Shown here in pieces: positions 44,194 through 52,773 of a DNA stretch of 64,000 bases (position 1 is the first letter of the stretch; every line of letters begins with the position of its first letter). The notes beneath the pieces were generated by a model, which searched no databases, had not been told where the DNA came from, and saw nothing but the letters and a program-made list of their open reading frames with translations. The DNA lies in contig CAMYYI010000001.1 of NCBI GenBank assembly GCA_947303465.1, positions 1-64,000 on the forward strand. The letters run 5' to 3'. The stretch is from an uncultured Bacteroidales bacterium. GTDB taxonomy: Bacteria; Bacteroidota; Bacteroidia; Bacteroidales; UBA932. The position numbers and the translations under genes were made by a program.

Positions 44194-44370
44194 ATGTTAG
44201 CGTCTATTATTTACATTCTCGGCATTATTGCCGCCGTCTGGTGCGTACTGGACATTTTCAAGCACAACAACCTTGATCTTATCTGGAAGATTATTCTTTG
44301 CGTAGCAGTCCTCGCTACCAGCTGGGTCGGATTCCTGGTCTATTACTTTATTGTCAGGAGCAGAATCTAA
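44194..44370 (+). CDS. Small membrane protein with PLDc_N-type fold
   Basis: 58 residues from the ATG at 44194 (MLASIIYILGIIAAVWCVLDI), which overlaps or abuts the end of the topoisomerase gene by one base; a frame starting upstream inside that gene is less likely. Two membrane helices (about 3-21 and 32-53) flank DIFKHNNLDLIWKII, a pattern matching the small N-terminal phospholipase-D (PLDc_N) family. Function unknown. The hairpin terminator at 44394-44431 ends the exbB-to-here transcript. Confidence 0.75.
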   Translation: MLASIIYILGIIAAVWCVLDIFKHNNLDLIWKIILCVAVLATSWVGFLVYYFIVRSRI

Positions 44371-44393
44371 TCCCGGACACATAGATTAGCGTC

Positions 44394-44431
44394 GGCTGCG
44401 GTCCATTCAGTGGACCGCAGCCATCATTTTT
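44394..44431 (+). terminator. Hairpin terminator after the small membrane protein gene
   Basis: Perfect 12-bp arms GGCTGCGGTCCA and TGGACCGCAGCC with a 5-nt loop, followed by ATCATTTTTG. A second hairpin with GGTCCA...TGGACC arms lies at 44451-44466. Confidence 0.88.
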
Positions 44432-44510
44432 GCCCATTTTTGACGGTAGCGGTCCATCTTTTGGACCCCTGCCGACACTCCCATCACATTCTCTCCGCCG
44501 TAGTAGCGTC

Positions 44511-44666
44511 AGGCTGTCTCCTCAGGGGCCCGTGTCCACCCCGCAGGGCAGATGTCCCTCGGGGGACTACAGGGGGGGAATACGTCTCGTAGAGACGGGA
44601 GGGGCCCACAAGCGCAGTGCAGTGGGAGGGATGAGCGAAGAGAAGGCTTCCTGAGGAGAGCAGCCT
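44511..44666. repeat. Palindromic interspersed element (intergenic copy)
   Basis: Terminal arms 44511-44530 and 44645-44666 are imperfect inverted repeats (AGGCTG, then TCTCCTCAGG, shared). The core (about 44536-44646) matches, on the opposite strand, the core of the element inside the 53.3-kb gene: ACCCCGCAGGGCAGATGTCC, GGGGGACTACAGGGGG, GGGAGGGGCCCAC and GTGGGAGGGATGAGCGAAG. It carries no gene. It lies in the 478-nt gap between the small membrane protein gene and the PspC gene. Confidence 0.8.
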
Positions 44667-44740
44667 GCGCCCGGAGGCGGGAAAATGGCGACTAAAATTC
44701 TTGGTGCTGCAAAATATTTTAAAATTTTCTGTACTATGTA

Positions 44741-44772
44741 TTGCAAAGTATTAAAAAGTTTTTATATCTTTG
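44741..44772 (+). promoter_or_regulatory. Bacteroidetes-type promoter for the PspC-PadR-exporter operon
   Basis: TTGC (44741-44744), a 20-nt spacer and TATCTTTG (44765-44772, perfect TAnnTTTG). The predicted leader is about 72 nt and includes CCGAAACCGGTCCGG-type inverted sequences. Confidence 0.72.
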
Positions 44773-44848
44773 CATCGTAAAACATAATACGGGACGACCG
44801 AAACCGGTCCGGAAGGCTACGGAGCCCCGATATATAATAGGTATAGAA

Positions 44849-45409
44849 ATGAAAAAGGTTATTTCAGCCGGCATAGGTGGCCGGAGCTTCACCATCAACG
44901 AAGACGCTTACGAGCGCCTTTCCTCCTATCTTAATCTTTTCCGTAACCATGTTAAGGAGATCGGGACGGAAGAAGTGATGGACGAACTCGAATCGCGCAT
45001 CGCCGATCTGTTCTATGAATCCGTGGGCGACAGCACCCGCGTGGTTGATCTGGAACTGGTAGAGAAAGTAATAAACCAGCTGGGGATGCCGGACGGCAGC
45101 AGCACCAACACCACTGCATGTCCGGAATATGATCCCAAAGCCAACCGCAAGCTCTATCGGGACACCGACGACGTGCGAATTGCAGGCGTGTGTTCCGGTC
45201 TTGCCCTCTATTTCAATATCGATACCGCACTTATGCGTATCATTATGCTGGTAGCCCTGATTGCCGGTTCCGCCGGTTTCTGGGCATACCTCATCCTTTG
45301 GATAGCAGTACCCAAGGCTACCACCCCAGCACAGAAGTGCGAATTGCGCGGATGGCCTCCCACCGCGGAGAATTTATCCAGGTTCACCACTTACAGCAAT
45401 AAGAAATAA
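44849..45409 (+). CDS. PspC-domain membrane protein
   Basis: 186 residues from the ATG at 44849 (MKKVISAGIGGRSFTINEDAY); a longer frame would start upstream of the promoter. An N-terminal soluble domain (about 1-85, ERLSSYLNLFRNHVK...VVDLELVEKVINQLGMP) precedes a PspC domain at about 100-160 (KLYRDTDDVRIAGVCSGLALYFNIDTALMRIIMLVALIAGSAGFWAYLILWIAVP) with two membrane helices. The N-terminal part matches that of the second PspC protein at 45740, so the two are paralogues flanking a PadR regulator. Probably an envelope-stress or membrane-integrity sensor; the exact role is inferred. Confidence 0.85.
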   Translation: MKKVISAGIGGRSFTINEDAYERLSSYLNLFRNHVKEIGTEEVMDELESRIADLFYESVGDSTRVVDLELVEKVINQLGMPDGSSTNTTACPEYDPKANRKLYRDTDDVRIAGVCSGLALYFNIDTALMRIIMLVALIAGSAGFWAYLILWIAVPKATTPAQKCELRGWPPTAENLSRFTTYSNKK

Positions 45410-45413
45410 AGTT

Positions 45414-45743
45414 ATGGAAAGCAATGCCGACAACGTGCGCTCACAAATGCGCAAAGGGGTCCTGGAATACTGCATACTATGCATCCTGGACAAGAACGAG
45501 GCATACGCCTCCAACATTATCGAGGAGCTCAAGAAGGCCGACATGATAGTCGTGGAAGGCACACTCTATCCGCTCCTGATCCGACAGAAAAACCAGGGAC
45601 TGCTGTCTTACAGGTGGGAAGAATCCACCCAGGGGCCACCCAGGAAGTACTACTGTATCACCGAAAAGGGACGCGCCCAGTTATCAGAAATGGACGCCGC
45701 ATGGCAGGAAATGGTAAAGGCAATTGAAACACTGAAGAAATGA
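45414..45743 (+). CDS. PadR-family transcriptional regulator
   Basis: 109 residues, PadR winged helix: MRKGVLEYCILCILDKNEAYASNIIEELK (helices 1-2), DMIVVEGTLYPLLIRQKNQGLLSYRWEES (recognition helix and wing), PPRKYYCITEKGRAQLSEM. PadR proteins usually repress a neighbouring membrane-protein or efflux gene and respond to a ligand. Sandwiched between two PspC genes and upstream of an efflux system, it likely controls this operon. Overlaps the next start by 4 nt. Confidence 0.92.
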   Translation: MESNADNVRSQMRKGVLEYCILCILDKNEAYASNIIEELKKADMIVVEGTLYPLLIRQKNQGLLSYRWEESTQGPPRKYYCITEKGRAQLSEMDAAWQEMVKAIETLKK

Positions 45744-46768
45744 AACAGATAGAAAAAGTGAGCATTGGAGGCTACGTCTTCACACTGGATACGGAAGCCG
45801 CAGCAGAGACCGAACGCTACCTCAAGGAGATGGCGACCTACTACACCAACCCGGAGATTACCGATGGCATAGAGGAGCGCATGGCAGAGCTTTTACGCGA
45901 GAGGGTGAAGGCCGATGAGGTTGTAAGCAAGTCAACGATACTCAGCATCATAGATATCCTCGGCAGGCCGGAAAGCATAGTCCAGAGCGAGCCGGATTCC
46001 GCGGCTCCGGACAGAAACGGCACTTCTGAAAAGAAGGTGAAAAAGCTTTATCGCGACGTAGACAATGCCAAGGTTGCCGGCGTATGCAGCGGGCTTGCAG
46101 CCTACTTCAACACCGACCCGGTCATCTTCCGCGTTGCATTCGCCGTGCTCGCGATAGTTGGCCTGGTTCTGGGAGACAAATCCTGGGTGGACTGGATAGG
46201 CGCATTCACCATACCTGCAATCTACTGCATCATGTGGATCTGCATGCCCCCGGCACGCACCGCCCGCCAGCGCTGGGAGATGCGGGGTGACGACGGCAGC
46301 GCCGAAAGTGTACGACGTAATATAGAGTCTGCGGCGGGCGACGTAGGGAATGCTCTGCGCCAGGTTGGGCAGTCTCCCGCATGGGGTACTGTGGGCCGCA
46401 TTATGGAGGTCATTTTCGGCTTGATACTGCTCATTATCTCCGTATCCGGACTCTTTGCCGGAGGTCTGGCGATCTTTGGCTGGCAGTGGCTGGGCTTTAC
46501 GGACGTGGTTAACGACCTGCTGGCAGAAATCACCACCGAAATCCCTCAGGCGGCAGAAATCCTGGCAACCAAGTGGGTGGGGATACTCGCCGTGGCCGTT
46601 TACGCACTACCGTTCATCGGCATGCTGTACGCGAGCATCATGCTGCTGTTCCGCATCAAATCCCCGAGCTGGCGTCCCGGACTTGTCATCTTTGTCCTGT
46701 GGCTCATTGCCATAATAGCTTTCGGAATCCTGGTGGCTGCAACATTTGCATCATCCTCTGTCGTTTAG
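45740..46768 (+). CDS. Larger PspC-domain membrane protein
   Basis: 342 residues: N-terminal soluble domain similar to the 44849 protein (VSIGGYVFTLDTEAAAETERYLKE), PspC domain (about 95-165, KKLYRDVDNAKVAGVCSGLAAYFNTDPVIFRVAFAVLAIVGLVLG), then further membrane helices (about 215-245, 275-300, 312-340). Fits the extended PspC/DUF-type proteins paired with PadR in Bacteroidetes. A membrane-stress or regulatory role is inferred from family and context. Confidence 0.85.
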   Translation: MKQIEKVSIGGYVFTLDTEAAAETERYLKEMATYYTNPEITDGIEERMAELLRERVKADEVVSKSTILSIIDILGRPESIVQSEPDSAAPDRNGTSEKKVKKLYRDVDNAKVAGVCSGLAAYFNTDPVIFRVAFAVLAIVGLVLGDKSWVDWIGAFTIPAIYCIMWICMPPARTARQRWEMRGDDGSAESVRRNIESAAGDVGNALRQVGQSPAWGTVGRIMEVIFGLILLIISVSGLFAGGLAIFGWQWLGFTDVVNDLLAEITTEIPQAAEILATKWVGILAVAVYALPFIGMLYASIMLLFRIKSPSWRPGLVIFVLWLIAIIAFGILVAATFASSSVV

Positions 46769-46807
46769 AAGGCTTTTTGGAATAATAGTTGTGGTAAAAA
46801 CTGCGCC

Positions 46808-47530
46808 ATGTTAATAGAATTAAAAGACGTCAACAAGACCTACAACAACGGGCAGCCGCTGCATGTCCTGAAGGGCATCAGCCTGGGAATAGACAGTGGC
46901 GAGTTCGTGTCCATCATGGGCGCATCCGGCTCCGGCAAATCCACCCTGCTGAATATAATAGGCATCCTGGACAACTACGACACCGGTGAGTACTACATAG
47001 ACGGGCGACTTATCAAGAACCTTACCGAGAGGCAGGCGGCCGACTACCGCAACCGTATGATCGGCTTTATCTTCCAGTCATTCAACCTGATAGGTTTCAA
47101 GACCGCGGTAGAGAACGTAGAGCTGCCCCTGTTTTACCAGGGAGTGAACCGGCACAAGCGCCACGAACTCGCGATGCAGTACCTGGACCGGCTCGGCCTG
47201 GCTGACTGGGCAGGGCACTACCCCAACGAGATGTCCGGCGGACAGAAGCAGCGCGTCGCCATTGCCCGTGCTCTAATTACCAATCCCAAGATTATCCTGG
47301 CCGACGAGCCTACGGGCGCCCTGGACTCCAAGACTTCCGAGGAAGTAATGCAGCTTCTGGGGCAGCTGAACCGCGAGGACGGAGTGACCATAATTGTGGT
47401 TACCCACGAGAGCGGCGTGGCCAACTGCACTGACAAGATTGTCCATATCAAGGACGGTATAATCGGGCGTATAGAGGACAACCGCGAGCACCGCGCTTCC
47501 GTCTTTGGCTCTAGTACTATAATGAAATGA
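46808..47530 (+). CDS. ABC exporter ATPase (MacB/LolD type)
   Basis: 240 residues. Walker [18 protein letters not shown]-loop FIFQSFNLI, signature [15 protein letters not shown], Walker [16 protein letters not shown] and the H-loop VTHESGV. It belongs to the MacB/LolD-like subfamily that powers export with separate permeases. It leads a five-gene exporter block: ATPase, two permeases, adaptor and outer-membrane channel. The gap to the first permease carries a repeat. Confidence 0.93.
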   Translation: MLIELKDVNKTYNNGQPLHVLKGISLGIDSGEFVSIMGASGSGKSTLLNIIGILDNYDTGEYYIDGRLIKNLTERQAADYRNRMIGFIFQSFNLIGFKTAVENVELPLFYQGVNRHKRHELAMQYLDRLGLADWAGHYPNEMSGGQKQRVAIARALITNPKIILADEPTGALDSKTSEEVMQLLGQLNREDGVTIIVVTHESGVANCTDKIVHIKDGIIGRIEDNREHRASVFGSSTIMK

Positions 47531-47570
47531 GAGAGGGACGTTTCTTTGAGCCACTTTGTGGCGATGGTAA

Positions 47571-47626
47571 GTCCCTTCCCCGAGGGAAGGGATTTAGGGA
47601 TGGGGTAACGTGTAGCATTTATAGCA
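47571..47626. repeat. Short palindromic intergenic repeat inside the exporter operon
   Basis: Perfect arms TCCCTTCCC (47572-47580) and GGGAAGGGA (47584-47592) with a CGA loop are followed by ATTTAGGGATGGGGTAACG. The gap of 105 nt is unusual within this tightly packed operon. Only one copy was seen in the window; I recall similar sequences between genes in other Bacteroidales, which was not checked. Confidence 0.55.
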
Positions 47627-47635
47627 TATAAAGCT

Positions 47636-48901
47636 ATGAAAGATCTGTTCACAGAGATATGGGAAAGCGTACGCCGTAACAAGCTGCGCACTGCACTCAC
47701 CGGCTTCGCGGTATCCTGGGGCATCTTCATGCTCATCGTACTGCTGGGCGCCGGCAACGGCCTCATGAACTCTTTCATGCAGGGAGGAGAGGGCTTTGCC
47801 TCCAACTCGGTGAGCGTAGGCGGCGGCTGGACGTCCAAACCGTACGACGGCCTCAAGGCAGGCCGGCGCATACGCCTGGACGACACGGACGTAGCCCTGA
47901 CCGGCGGCGACACTTTCGCCGAACACGTGGACCAGGTGTCCGCCACGGTGGGCACCAATGCCACCGTGAGCTACGGCAAGAAGTCCTTCAGCGGCTACAT
48001 CGACGGGCAGTACCCGGCTGCGCAGGAGATGAGCAAAGTGGAGATGCGCTATGGCCGCTTCCTGAACGACAAGGACATTGCAGACAGCCGCAAGGTGGTT
48101 GTAATGCCTGAATCTACAGCCCAGAGACTGCTGGAGCTGGGCCAGAGCCCGGAATCGCTGCTCGGCAAGTACGTCAAGGTCGGTTCCCTGGCATTCCGCG
48201 TAGTTGGAATAAGTAAGTCGGACAGGATGCGCAACGACAACAACCTTTACGCCCCGTTTACCACCGTAAAGACCGTCTATGGCAAGGGCCAGGAGGTAGG
48301 CAGCATAAGTTTCACCACCAAAGGGCTTGATACTCAGGCCGCTAACGATGAATTCGAGAAGCAGTACAAGGCCGTCATCAACCTGCATCACAGGGCGGCC
48401 CCGGATGACGAAAGGGCCATATGGGTATGGAACCGCGCGCACCAGAACGTGCAGATGAGCCAGGGCCGCAAGATACTCGGTACCGCCCTCTGGATCATAG
48501 GCCTGTTCACCCTGCTTGGCGGCGTTGTGGGCGTGAGCAACATCATGCTAATCACCGTAAAGGAGCGCACCCATGAGTTCGGAATAAGAAAAGCCATAGG
48601 CGCCAGCCCATGGAACATCACCAAGCTCATTATTTCCGAGAGTATCGCCATCACCGCCTTCTTCGGTTACCTGGGGATGTTCCTTGGGATGCTTGCATGC
48701 ACTTTGCTGGACAAGACGCTGGGGCAGGCGAAGATGAGCCTCATGGACGAGCAGATATCCATGCTGGTGAATCCCGGCGTGGGCCTGGACGTAGCGATTG
48801 AGGCCACCCTCGTATTGATAATTGCCGGTACGCTGGCGGGGTTCTTCCCTGCCCGCAAAGCCGCAGGAGTAAGACCAATTGAAGCACTGAGAGCGGAATG
48901 A
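47636..48901 (+). CDS. ABC exporter permease (MacB_PCD/FtsX), first of two
   Basis: 421 residues. N-terminal helix ([25 protein letters not shown]), a large periplasmic MacB_PCD domain (about 45-270) and three C-terminal FtsX helices, with the conserved [27 protein letters not shown] and a final [17 protein letters not shown]. Four membrane helices in total. It overlaps the second permease by 4 nt; the two would form a heterodimer around the ATPase dimer. MacB-type pumps move macrolides, peptides or lipoproteins through a TolC channel; the substrate here is not predictable. Confidence 0.92.
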   Translation: MKDLFTEIWESVRRNKLRTALTGFAVSWGIFMLIVLLGAGNGLMNSFMQGGEGFASNSVSVGGGWTSKPYDGLKAGRRIRLDDTDVALTGGDTFAEHVDQVSATVGTNATVSYGKKSFSGYIDGQYPAAQEMSKVEMRYGRFLNDKDIADSRKVVVMPESTAQRLLELGQSPESLLGKYVKVGSLAFRVVGISKSDRMRNDNNLYAPFTTVKTVYGKGQEVGSISFTTKGLDTQAANDEFEKQYKAVINLHHRAAPDDERAIWVWNRAHQNVQMSQGRKILGTALWIIGLFTLLGGVVGVSNIMLITVKERTHEFGIRKAIGASPWNITKLIISESIAITAFFGYLGMFLGMLACTLLDKTLGQAKMSLMDEQISMLVNPGVGLDVAIEATLVLIIAGTLAGFFPARKAAGVRPIEALRAE

Positions 48902-50145
48902 GACTGGATATAGACACATATCGCGAGATAGCGGATTCTCTCGTGCGCAACAAGAGCAGGAGCCTGCTGACAGGCTTCGGAGTCTTCTGGGGCATATTTA
49001 TGCTGCTCTTCCTCATGGGCGGCGGCCAGGGCCTCAAACAGGTGATTTCCTCCAACTTCGAGGGCTTTGCCACCAACACGGCCATCATGCTCCCGGACCG
49101 CACCACCAAGCCCTGGAAGGGCATGAAGGAGGGCCGCAGATGGACCATGACATACACCGATGTGGAGCGTATGAAACGCATGGTGCCGGAACTCGATGTG
49201 GTAACTCCTATCACATCTCAATGGGGACAGGAAGCCGTAAACGGCACCAATACCGTGAATGCAAACGTCAAGGGCGTGTATGCCGACTACCGCTTCATAG
49301 AGGAGCCACGCATCAAATACGGGCGTTACCTCAACGAATCGGACATAGCCCAGGAGCGCAAGGTCTGCGTCATAGGCAAGCGTATCTATACCAGCCTTTT
49401 CCCTTCAGGAGGCGATCCTTGCGGCACCATGATAAAGGTGGGCCCGGTCTATTACCAGATAATCGGCGTCGATTTCAGCTCCGGCAACATCAGTATAAAC
49501 GGCAGCGCCGACGAATCGGTAGCGGTACCACTCCCGGTAGTCCAGAAAATTTATCACGAGGGCAACAACATAGAGCTGCTCTGCGTGACGGCGCAAAGCG
49601 GCATAAGGATATCTTCTCTGGAAGACCGCATGCGCCAGATAATGGCACGGGAGCACAACTTCGACCCTACGGACAAGGAGGCCATGTTCGTTCTTAATAC
49701 GGAACAGCTCTTCGCCATCATCGACAACCTGTTCACCGGCCTCAGTTTCCTAATCTGGCTGGTTGGACTGGGCACCATACTCGCCGGCATCATTGGCGTG
49801 AGCAACATAATGATGGTGACCGTAAAGGAGCGCACCACGGAGATAGGCATCAGGCGTGCCATAGGCGCTACGCCAAGGGATATCCTGAGCCAGATCATCA
49901 TGGAGAGCATCAGCCTGACCCTGGTGGCGGGCTCCTTCGGAATAGTCTTCGCCGTGCTGCTGCTCAGCCTGTTGGAGACGATAGTCAACGGAAGACCGGA
50001 CGCCATGCCGGCAGACTTCCAGGTAAGTTTCTGGACTGCAGTGATTTCCGCCCTTCTACTCACGGTACTGGGCGTGATAGCAGGACTGGCCCCGGCATCC
50101 CGGGCCATGGCAATCAAGCCGGTGGATGCAATGAGAGACGAATAA
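48898..50145 (+). CDS. ABC exporter permease (MacB_PCD/FtsX), second of two
   Basis: 415 residues with the same layout as its neighbour: LTGFGVFWGIFMLLFLMGGGQGLKQ, periplasmic domain, ISNIMMV-like motif (GVSNIMMVTVKERTTEIGIRRAIGATPRDI) and C-terminal GLAPASRAMAIKPVDAMRDE. Divergence from the first copy (about a third identical by eye) suggests an old duplication within the operon. Confidence 0.92.
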   Translation: MRLDIDTYREIADSLVRNKSRSLLTGFGVFWGIFMLLFLMGGGQGLKQVISSNFEGFATNTAIMLPDRTTKPWKGMKEGRRWTMTYTDVERMKRMVPELDVVTPITSQWGQEAVNGTNTVNANVKGVYADYRFIEEPRIKYGRYLNESDIAQERKVCVIGKRIYTSLFPSGGDPCGTMIKVGPVYYQIIGVDFSSGNISINGSADESVAVPLPVVQKIYHEGNNIELLCVTAQSGIRISSLEDRMRQIMAREHNFDPTDKEAMFVLNTEQLFAIIDNLFTGLSFLIWLVGLGTILAGIIGVSNIMMVTVKERTTEIGIRRAIGATPRDILSQIIMESISLTLVAGSFGIVFAVLLLSLLETIVNGRPDAMPADFQVSFWTAVISALLLTVLGVIAGLAPASRAMAIKPVDAMRDE

Positions 50146-50160
50146 CAAAAACACAACATA

Positions 50161-51261
50161 ATGAAAAAAGTAATCAAGTACATCGTTTTTGCGCTGATAG
50201 CGCTGCTGTTCATCGGTACCTTCGTGTTCCTGTTCAAGAACTCACGTCCCGAGCAGGAACAGTACATGGAGCACACGGTCAAGATTGCCGACATCAGTCG
50301 TACTACCGTGGTAACCGGCAAGATTGAACCCCGCAACGAGGTGAATATCAAGCCCCAGATAAACGGCATCATCTCCGAGCTCCGCAAAGAGGCCGGACAG
50401 ATGGTGAAGGAAGGCGACGTGATTGCCAAGCTCCGCGTGATTCCCGACATGAACTCCCTGAGCTCCGCCCAGAGCCGCGTCCGCCTTGCAGAAATCAACC
50501 TCAAGCAGGCCAAGACCAACTGGGAACGCGAAAAGGCGCTCTACGACAAGAAACTCGTGAGCGATGAAGAGTACGACCAGGTGCTTCAGACATACAACCA
50601 GGCAGTCGAGGAGAAAAACGCCGCCCAGGAGTCCCTGGAGGTGATTCGCGACGGAGTGAGCTCGAACAACGCCACCGGCAGCTCCACCCTCGTGCGTTCT
50701 ACCATTACCGGTCTCATCCTGGACATTCCGGTTAAAGTCGGTAACTCCGTGATTCAGGCCAACACCATGAACGACGGTACCACCGTAGCTACCATCGCCA
50801 ACATGAACGACCTCATCTTCGACGGCAACATAGACGAGACGGAGGTCGGTTCCCTTACCGAGGGCATGCCCATGCGCATCAGCATCGGCGCCCTGCCCGA
50901 CTACAGCTCAGAGGCGGCTCTGGAGTACATTTCGCCGAAAGCGGTAGAAAACAACGGTGCCAACCAGTTCGAAATCAAGGCTGCGGTAAAGGTGAGCGGC
51001 GACCATATGATACGTTCCGGCTACAGCGCCAATGCCGAGATAGTGCTGGAGAACGCAGAACAAGTGCTTTCCATCCCTGAAAGTGCACTTGAATTCCAGG
51101 GCGACAGCACCTTCGTGTACATAAAGAAGGCGGAAGAATACGAGCGCGTACCCGTAGAGACAGGACTTAGCGACGGCATTAACATAGAGGTACGCAGCGG
51201 TCTCCAGGAAGGCGACGTAGTCCGCGGCACCCGTATCATCAACACCGGCAAAAAGAAATGA
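50161..51261 (+). CDS. Periplasmic adaptor (HlyD/MacA-like membrane fusion protein)
   Basis: 366 residues: a membrane anchor (about 5-25, YIVFALIALLFIGTFVFLF), lipoyl/biotinyl-like half motifs (VVTGKIEPRNEVNIKPQINGIISEL), a coiled-coil hairpin (about 100-165: LAEINLKQAKTNWEREKALYDKKLVSDEEYDQ), and beta-barrel domains (GMPMRISIGALPDY, NAEIVLENAEQVLSIPESALEF). It bridges the MacB-type permeases and the TolC-like channel encoded next. Overlaps the channel gene by 4 nt. Confidence 0.93.
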   Translation: MKKVIKYIVFALIALLFIGTFVFLFKNSRPEQEQYMEHTVKIADISRTTVVTGKIEPRNEVNIKPQINGIISELRKEAGQMVKEGDVIAKLRVIPDMNSLSSAQSRVRLAEINLKQAKTNWEREKALYDKKLVSDEEYDQVLQTYNQAVEEKNAAQESLEVIRDGVSSNNATGSSTLVRSTITGLILDIPVKVGNSVIQANTMNDGTTVATIANMNDLIFDGNIDETEVGSLTEGMPMRISIGALPDYSSEAALEYISPKAVENNGANQFEIKAAVKVSGDHMIRSGYSANAEIVLENAEQVLSIPESALEFQGDSTFVYIKKAEEYERVPVETGLSDGINIEVRSGLQEGDVVRGTRIINTGKKK

Positions 51262-52577
51262 GACAGATAGTTATATGCGTCGCAGCGCTGCTGTTCTCCG
51301 CTGCGTCCTGGGCCCAGAACGGCCCTTGGAGCCTCTCCAAGTGCATAGACTATGCGCTTGAGCACAATATCAGCGTGCGCCAAAGCGCCCTTAACGTGGA
51401 ACAGCGTGAGGTAGAGCTTAACACGGCCCAGATGAGCCGCCTGCCGTCCTTGAGCGCATCGGCGTCCGAGAACCTGTCTTTCGGCCGTGGTCTTACTGCA
51501 GACAACACCTATTCCAATTCCAACACCACCTCCACCTCCTTCAACCTCGGCGGCAACGTCCCCGTGTTCCAGGGCTTCGAGATCAACAACAACATCAAGC
51601 TCGGAAAACTGAACCTGGAGGCTGCTACGGTAGATTTGGAGAAGGCCCGCGACGACATTCGCGTGGCGGTGGCACAGGCCTACGTTCAGATTCTTTACGA
51701 CCAGGAACTGCTGCGGGTGGCACAGGAACAGTCGGCTCATGACGAAGAGCTGCTGAAGCAGATCCAGGAGCGCGAGCGCGCAGGCAAGGTGAGTTCGGCT
51801 GAAGTATCAGCCCAGCAGGCCACCCTGGCCCAGAGCCGCCAGTCCGAGATACAGGCAGACGGCAACCTTAAGCTCGCCATGCTGGAACTTACCCAGCTGC
51901 TGGAACTCCAGTCTCCCGAGGGTTTCTCCATAGTAACACCTGAGGTCGGCGACGTGTCCCAGGTGCTTCTGATGCGCCCGGAGGCCATTTTCGCCGAGGC
52001 TGTAGAGATTAAGCCGGCGGTGGAATCGGCCCAGTTGGGAGTAGATTACGCCAAGCTGAGTATAGACAAGGCAAAGGGCGCCTACCTGCCCTCCCTTTCC
52101 CTGAGCGGAGGCATAGGTACAAATTACTATACCAATTCCAAAATGGCTTCCGATCCGTTCTGGAACCAGCTTTCTAACAACTTCAGCCAGTATGTGGGGC
52201 TGTCGCTCAATATTCCAATCTTCCAGCGCTTCAGCACCCGCAACAACGTGCGCAACGCGGAAATCAACTACCGCGGGCAGCAACTCAACCTGGAAAACGT
52301 GAAAAAGTCTCTCTACAAGGAAATACAGCAGGCATACTACAGCGCCGTAAACTCCCAGGCCCGCTACACCGGAAGCCGTGAGAATGCGGAAAGCGCCAAG
52401 CTGCATTATGAGCTGACAGAGGAAAAATATTCTGTGGGTAAGGCAGGAATCGCGGATTACAACGACGCCCGCAACAATTGGCTTAAGGCAGAATCCGAGC
52501 ACATCCAGGCCCGCTACCAGTGTCTCTATCAGACCAAACTCCTGGACTTCTACCGCGGCGAACCGCTGAATTTCTAG
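51258..52577 (+). CDS. TolC-like outer membrane efflux protein
   Basis: 439 residues, signal peptide MRQIVICVAALLFSAASWA. Two repeated OEP halves: WSLSKCIDYALEHNISVRQSALNVEQREVEL... and ...VESAQLGVDYAKLSIDKAKGAYLPSLSLSGGIGTNYY, each helix-helix-strand as in TolC. It forms the outer-membrane duct for the exporter. The operon probably ends here; the 52-bp tandem hairpins (52597-52720) follow. Confidence 0.93.
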   Translation: MRQIVICVAALLFSAASWAQNGPWSLSKCIDYALEHNISVRQSALNVEQREVELNTAQMSRLPSLSASASENLSFGRGLTADNTYSNSNTTSTSFNLGGNVPVFQGFEINNNIKLGKLNLEAATVDLEKARDDIRVAVAQAYVQILYDQELLRVAQEQSAHDEELLKQIQERERAGKVSSAEVSAQQATLAQSRQSEIQADGNLKLAMLELTQLLELQSPEGFSIVTPEVGDVSQVLLMRPEAIFAEAVEIKPAVESAQLGVDYAKLSIDKAKGAYLPSLSLSGGIGTNYYTNSKMASDPFWNQLSNNFSQYVGLSLNIPIFQRFSTRNNVRNAEINYRGQQLNLENVKKSLYKEIQQAYYSAVNSQARYTGSRENAESAKLHYELTEEKYSVGKAGIADYNDARNNWLKAESEHIQARYQCLYQTKLLDFYRGEPLNF

Positions 52578-52596
52578 AAGCGGAATCGCGTTATTT

Positions 52597-52720
52597 GTTA
52601 GTCGGCGACATTTTTGACCCCATAGTGTCGCCGACCAACTTATTTTTGGCGTGTCGGCGACATTTTTGACCCCATAGTGTCGCCGACTAACTTATTTTTG
52701 GCGTGTCGGCGACGTTTTGG
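52597..52720 (+). repeat. 52-bp tandem repeat of hairpins after the TolC-like gene
   Basis: Units start at 52601, 52653 and 52705 (the third is partial). Each full unit contains arms GTCGGCGACA and TGTCGCCGAC around TTTTTGACCCCATAG, then a TTATTTTTGGC stretch. The hairpin plus U-rich tail makes each a plausible terminator, duplicated in tandem. Pairing extends to 13 of 14 positions in the first unit. Confidence 0.82.
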
Positions 52721-52761
52721 TAGTCAAAATGCTACCGTGTCAATAGTACGCAATAAAATGC

Positions 52762-52769
52762 TATATTTG
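52762..52769 (+). promoter_or_regulatory. -7 box placed for leaderless transcription of the 52774 gene
   Basis: TATATTTG-cgtt-ATG: perfect TAnnTTTG, 4 nt before the start codon. No -33 box is evident. Confidence 0.55.
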
Positions 52770-52773
52770 CGTT

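Noticed and set aside
44410..44654. Two short plus-strand frames in the 44.5-kb intergenic region
   Set aside because: Their sequence (PRRADVPRGTTGG...) is the translated palindromic element, not a gene.
52597..52720. Possible CRISPR array
   Set aside because: The 52-bp units are contiguous tandem copies with hairpins and no unique spacers; no cas genes are present.
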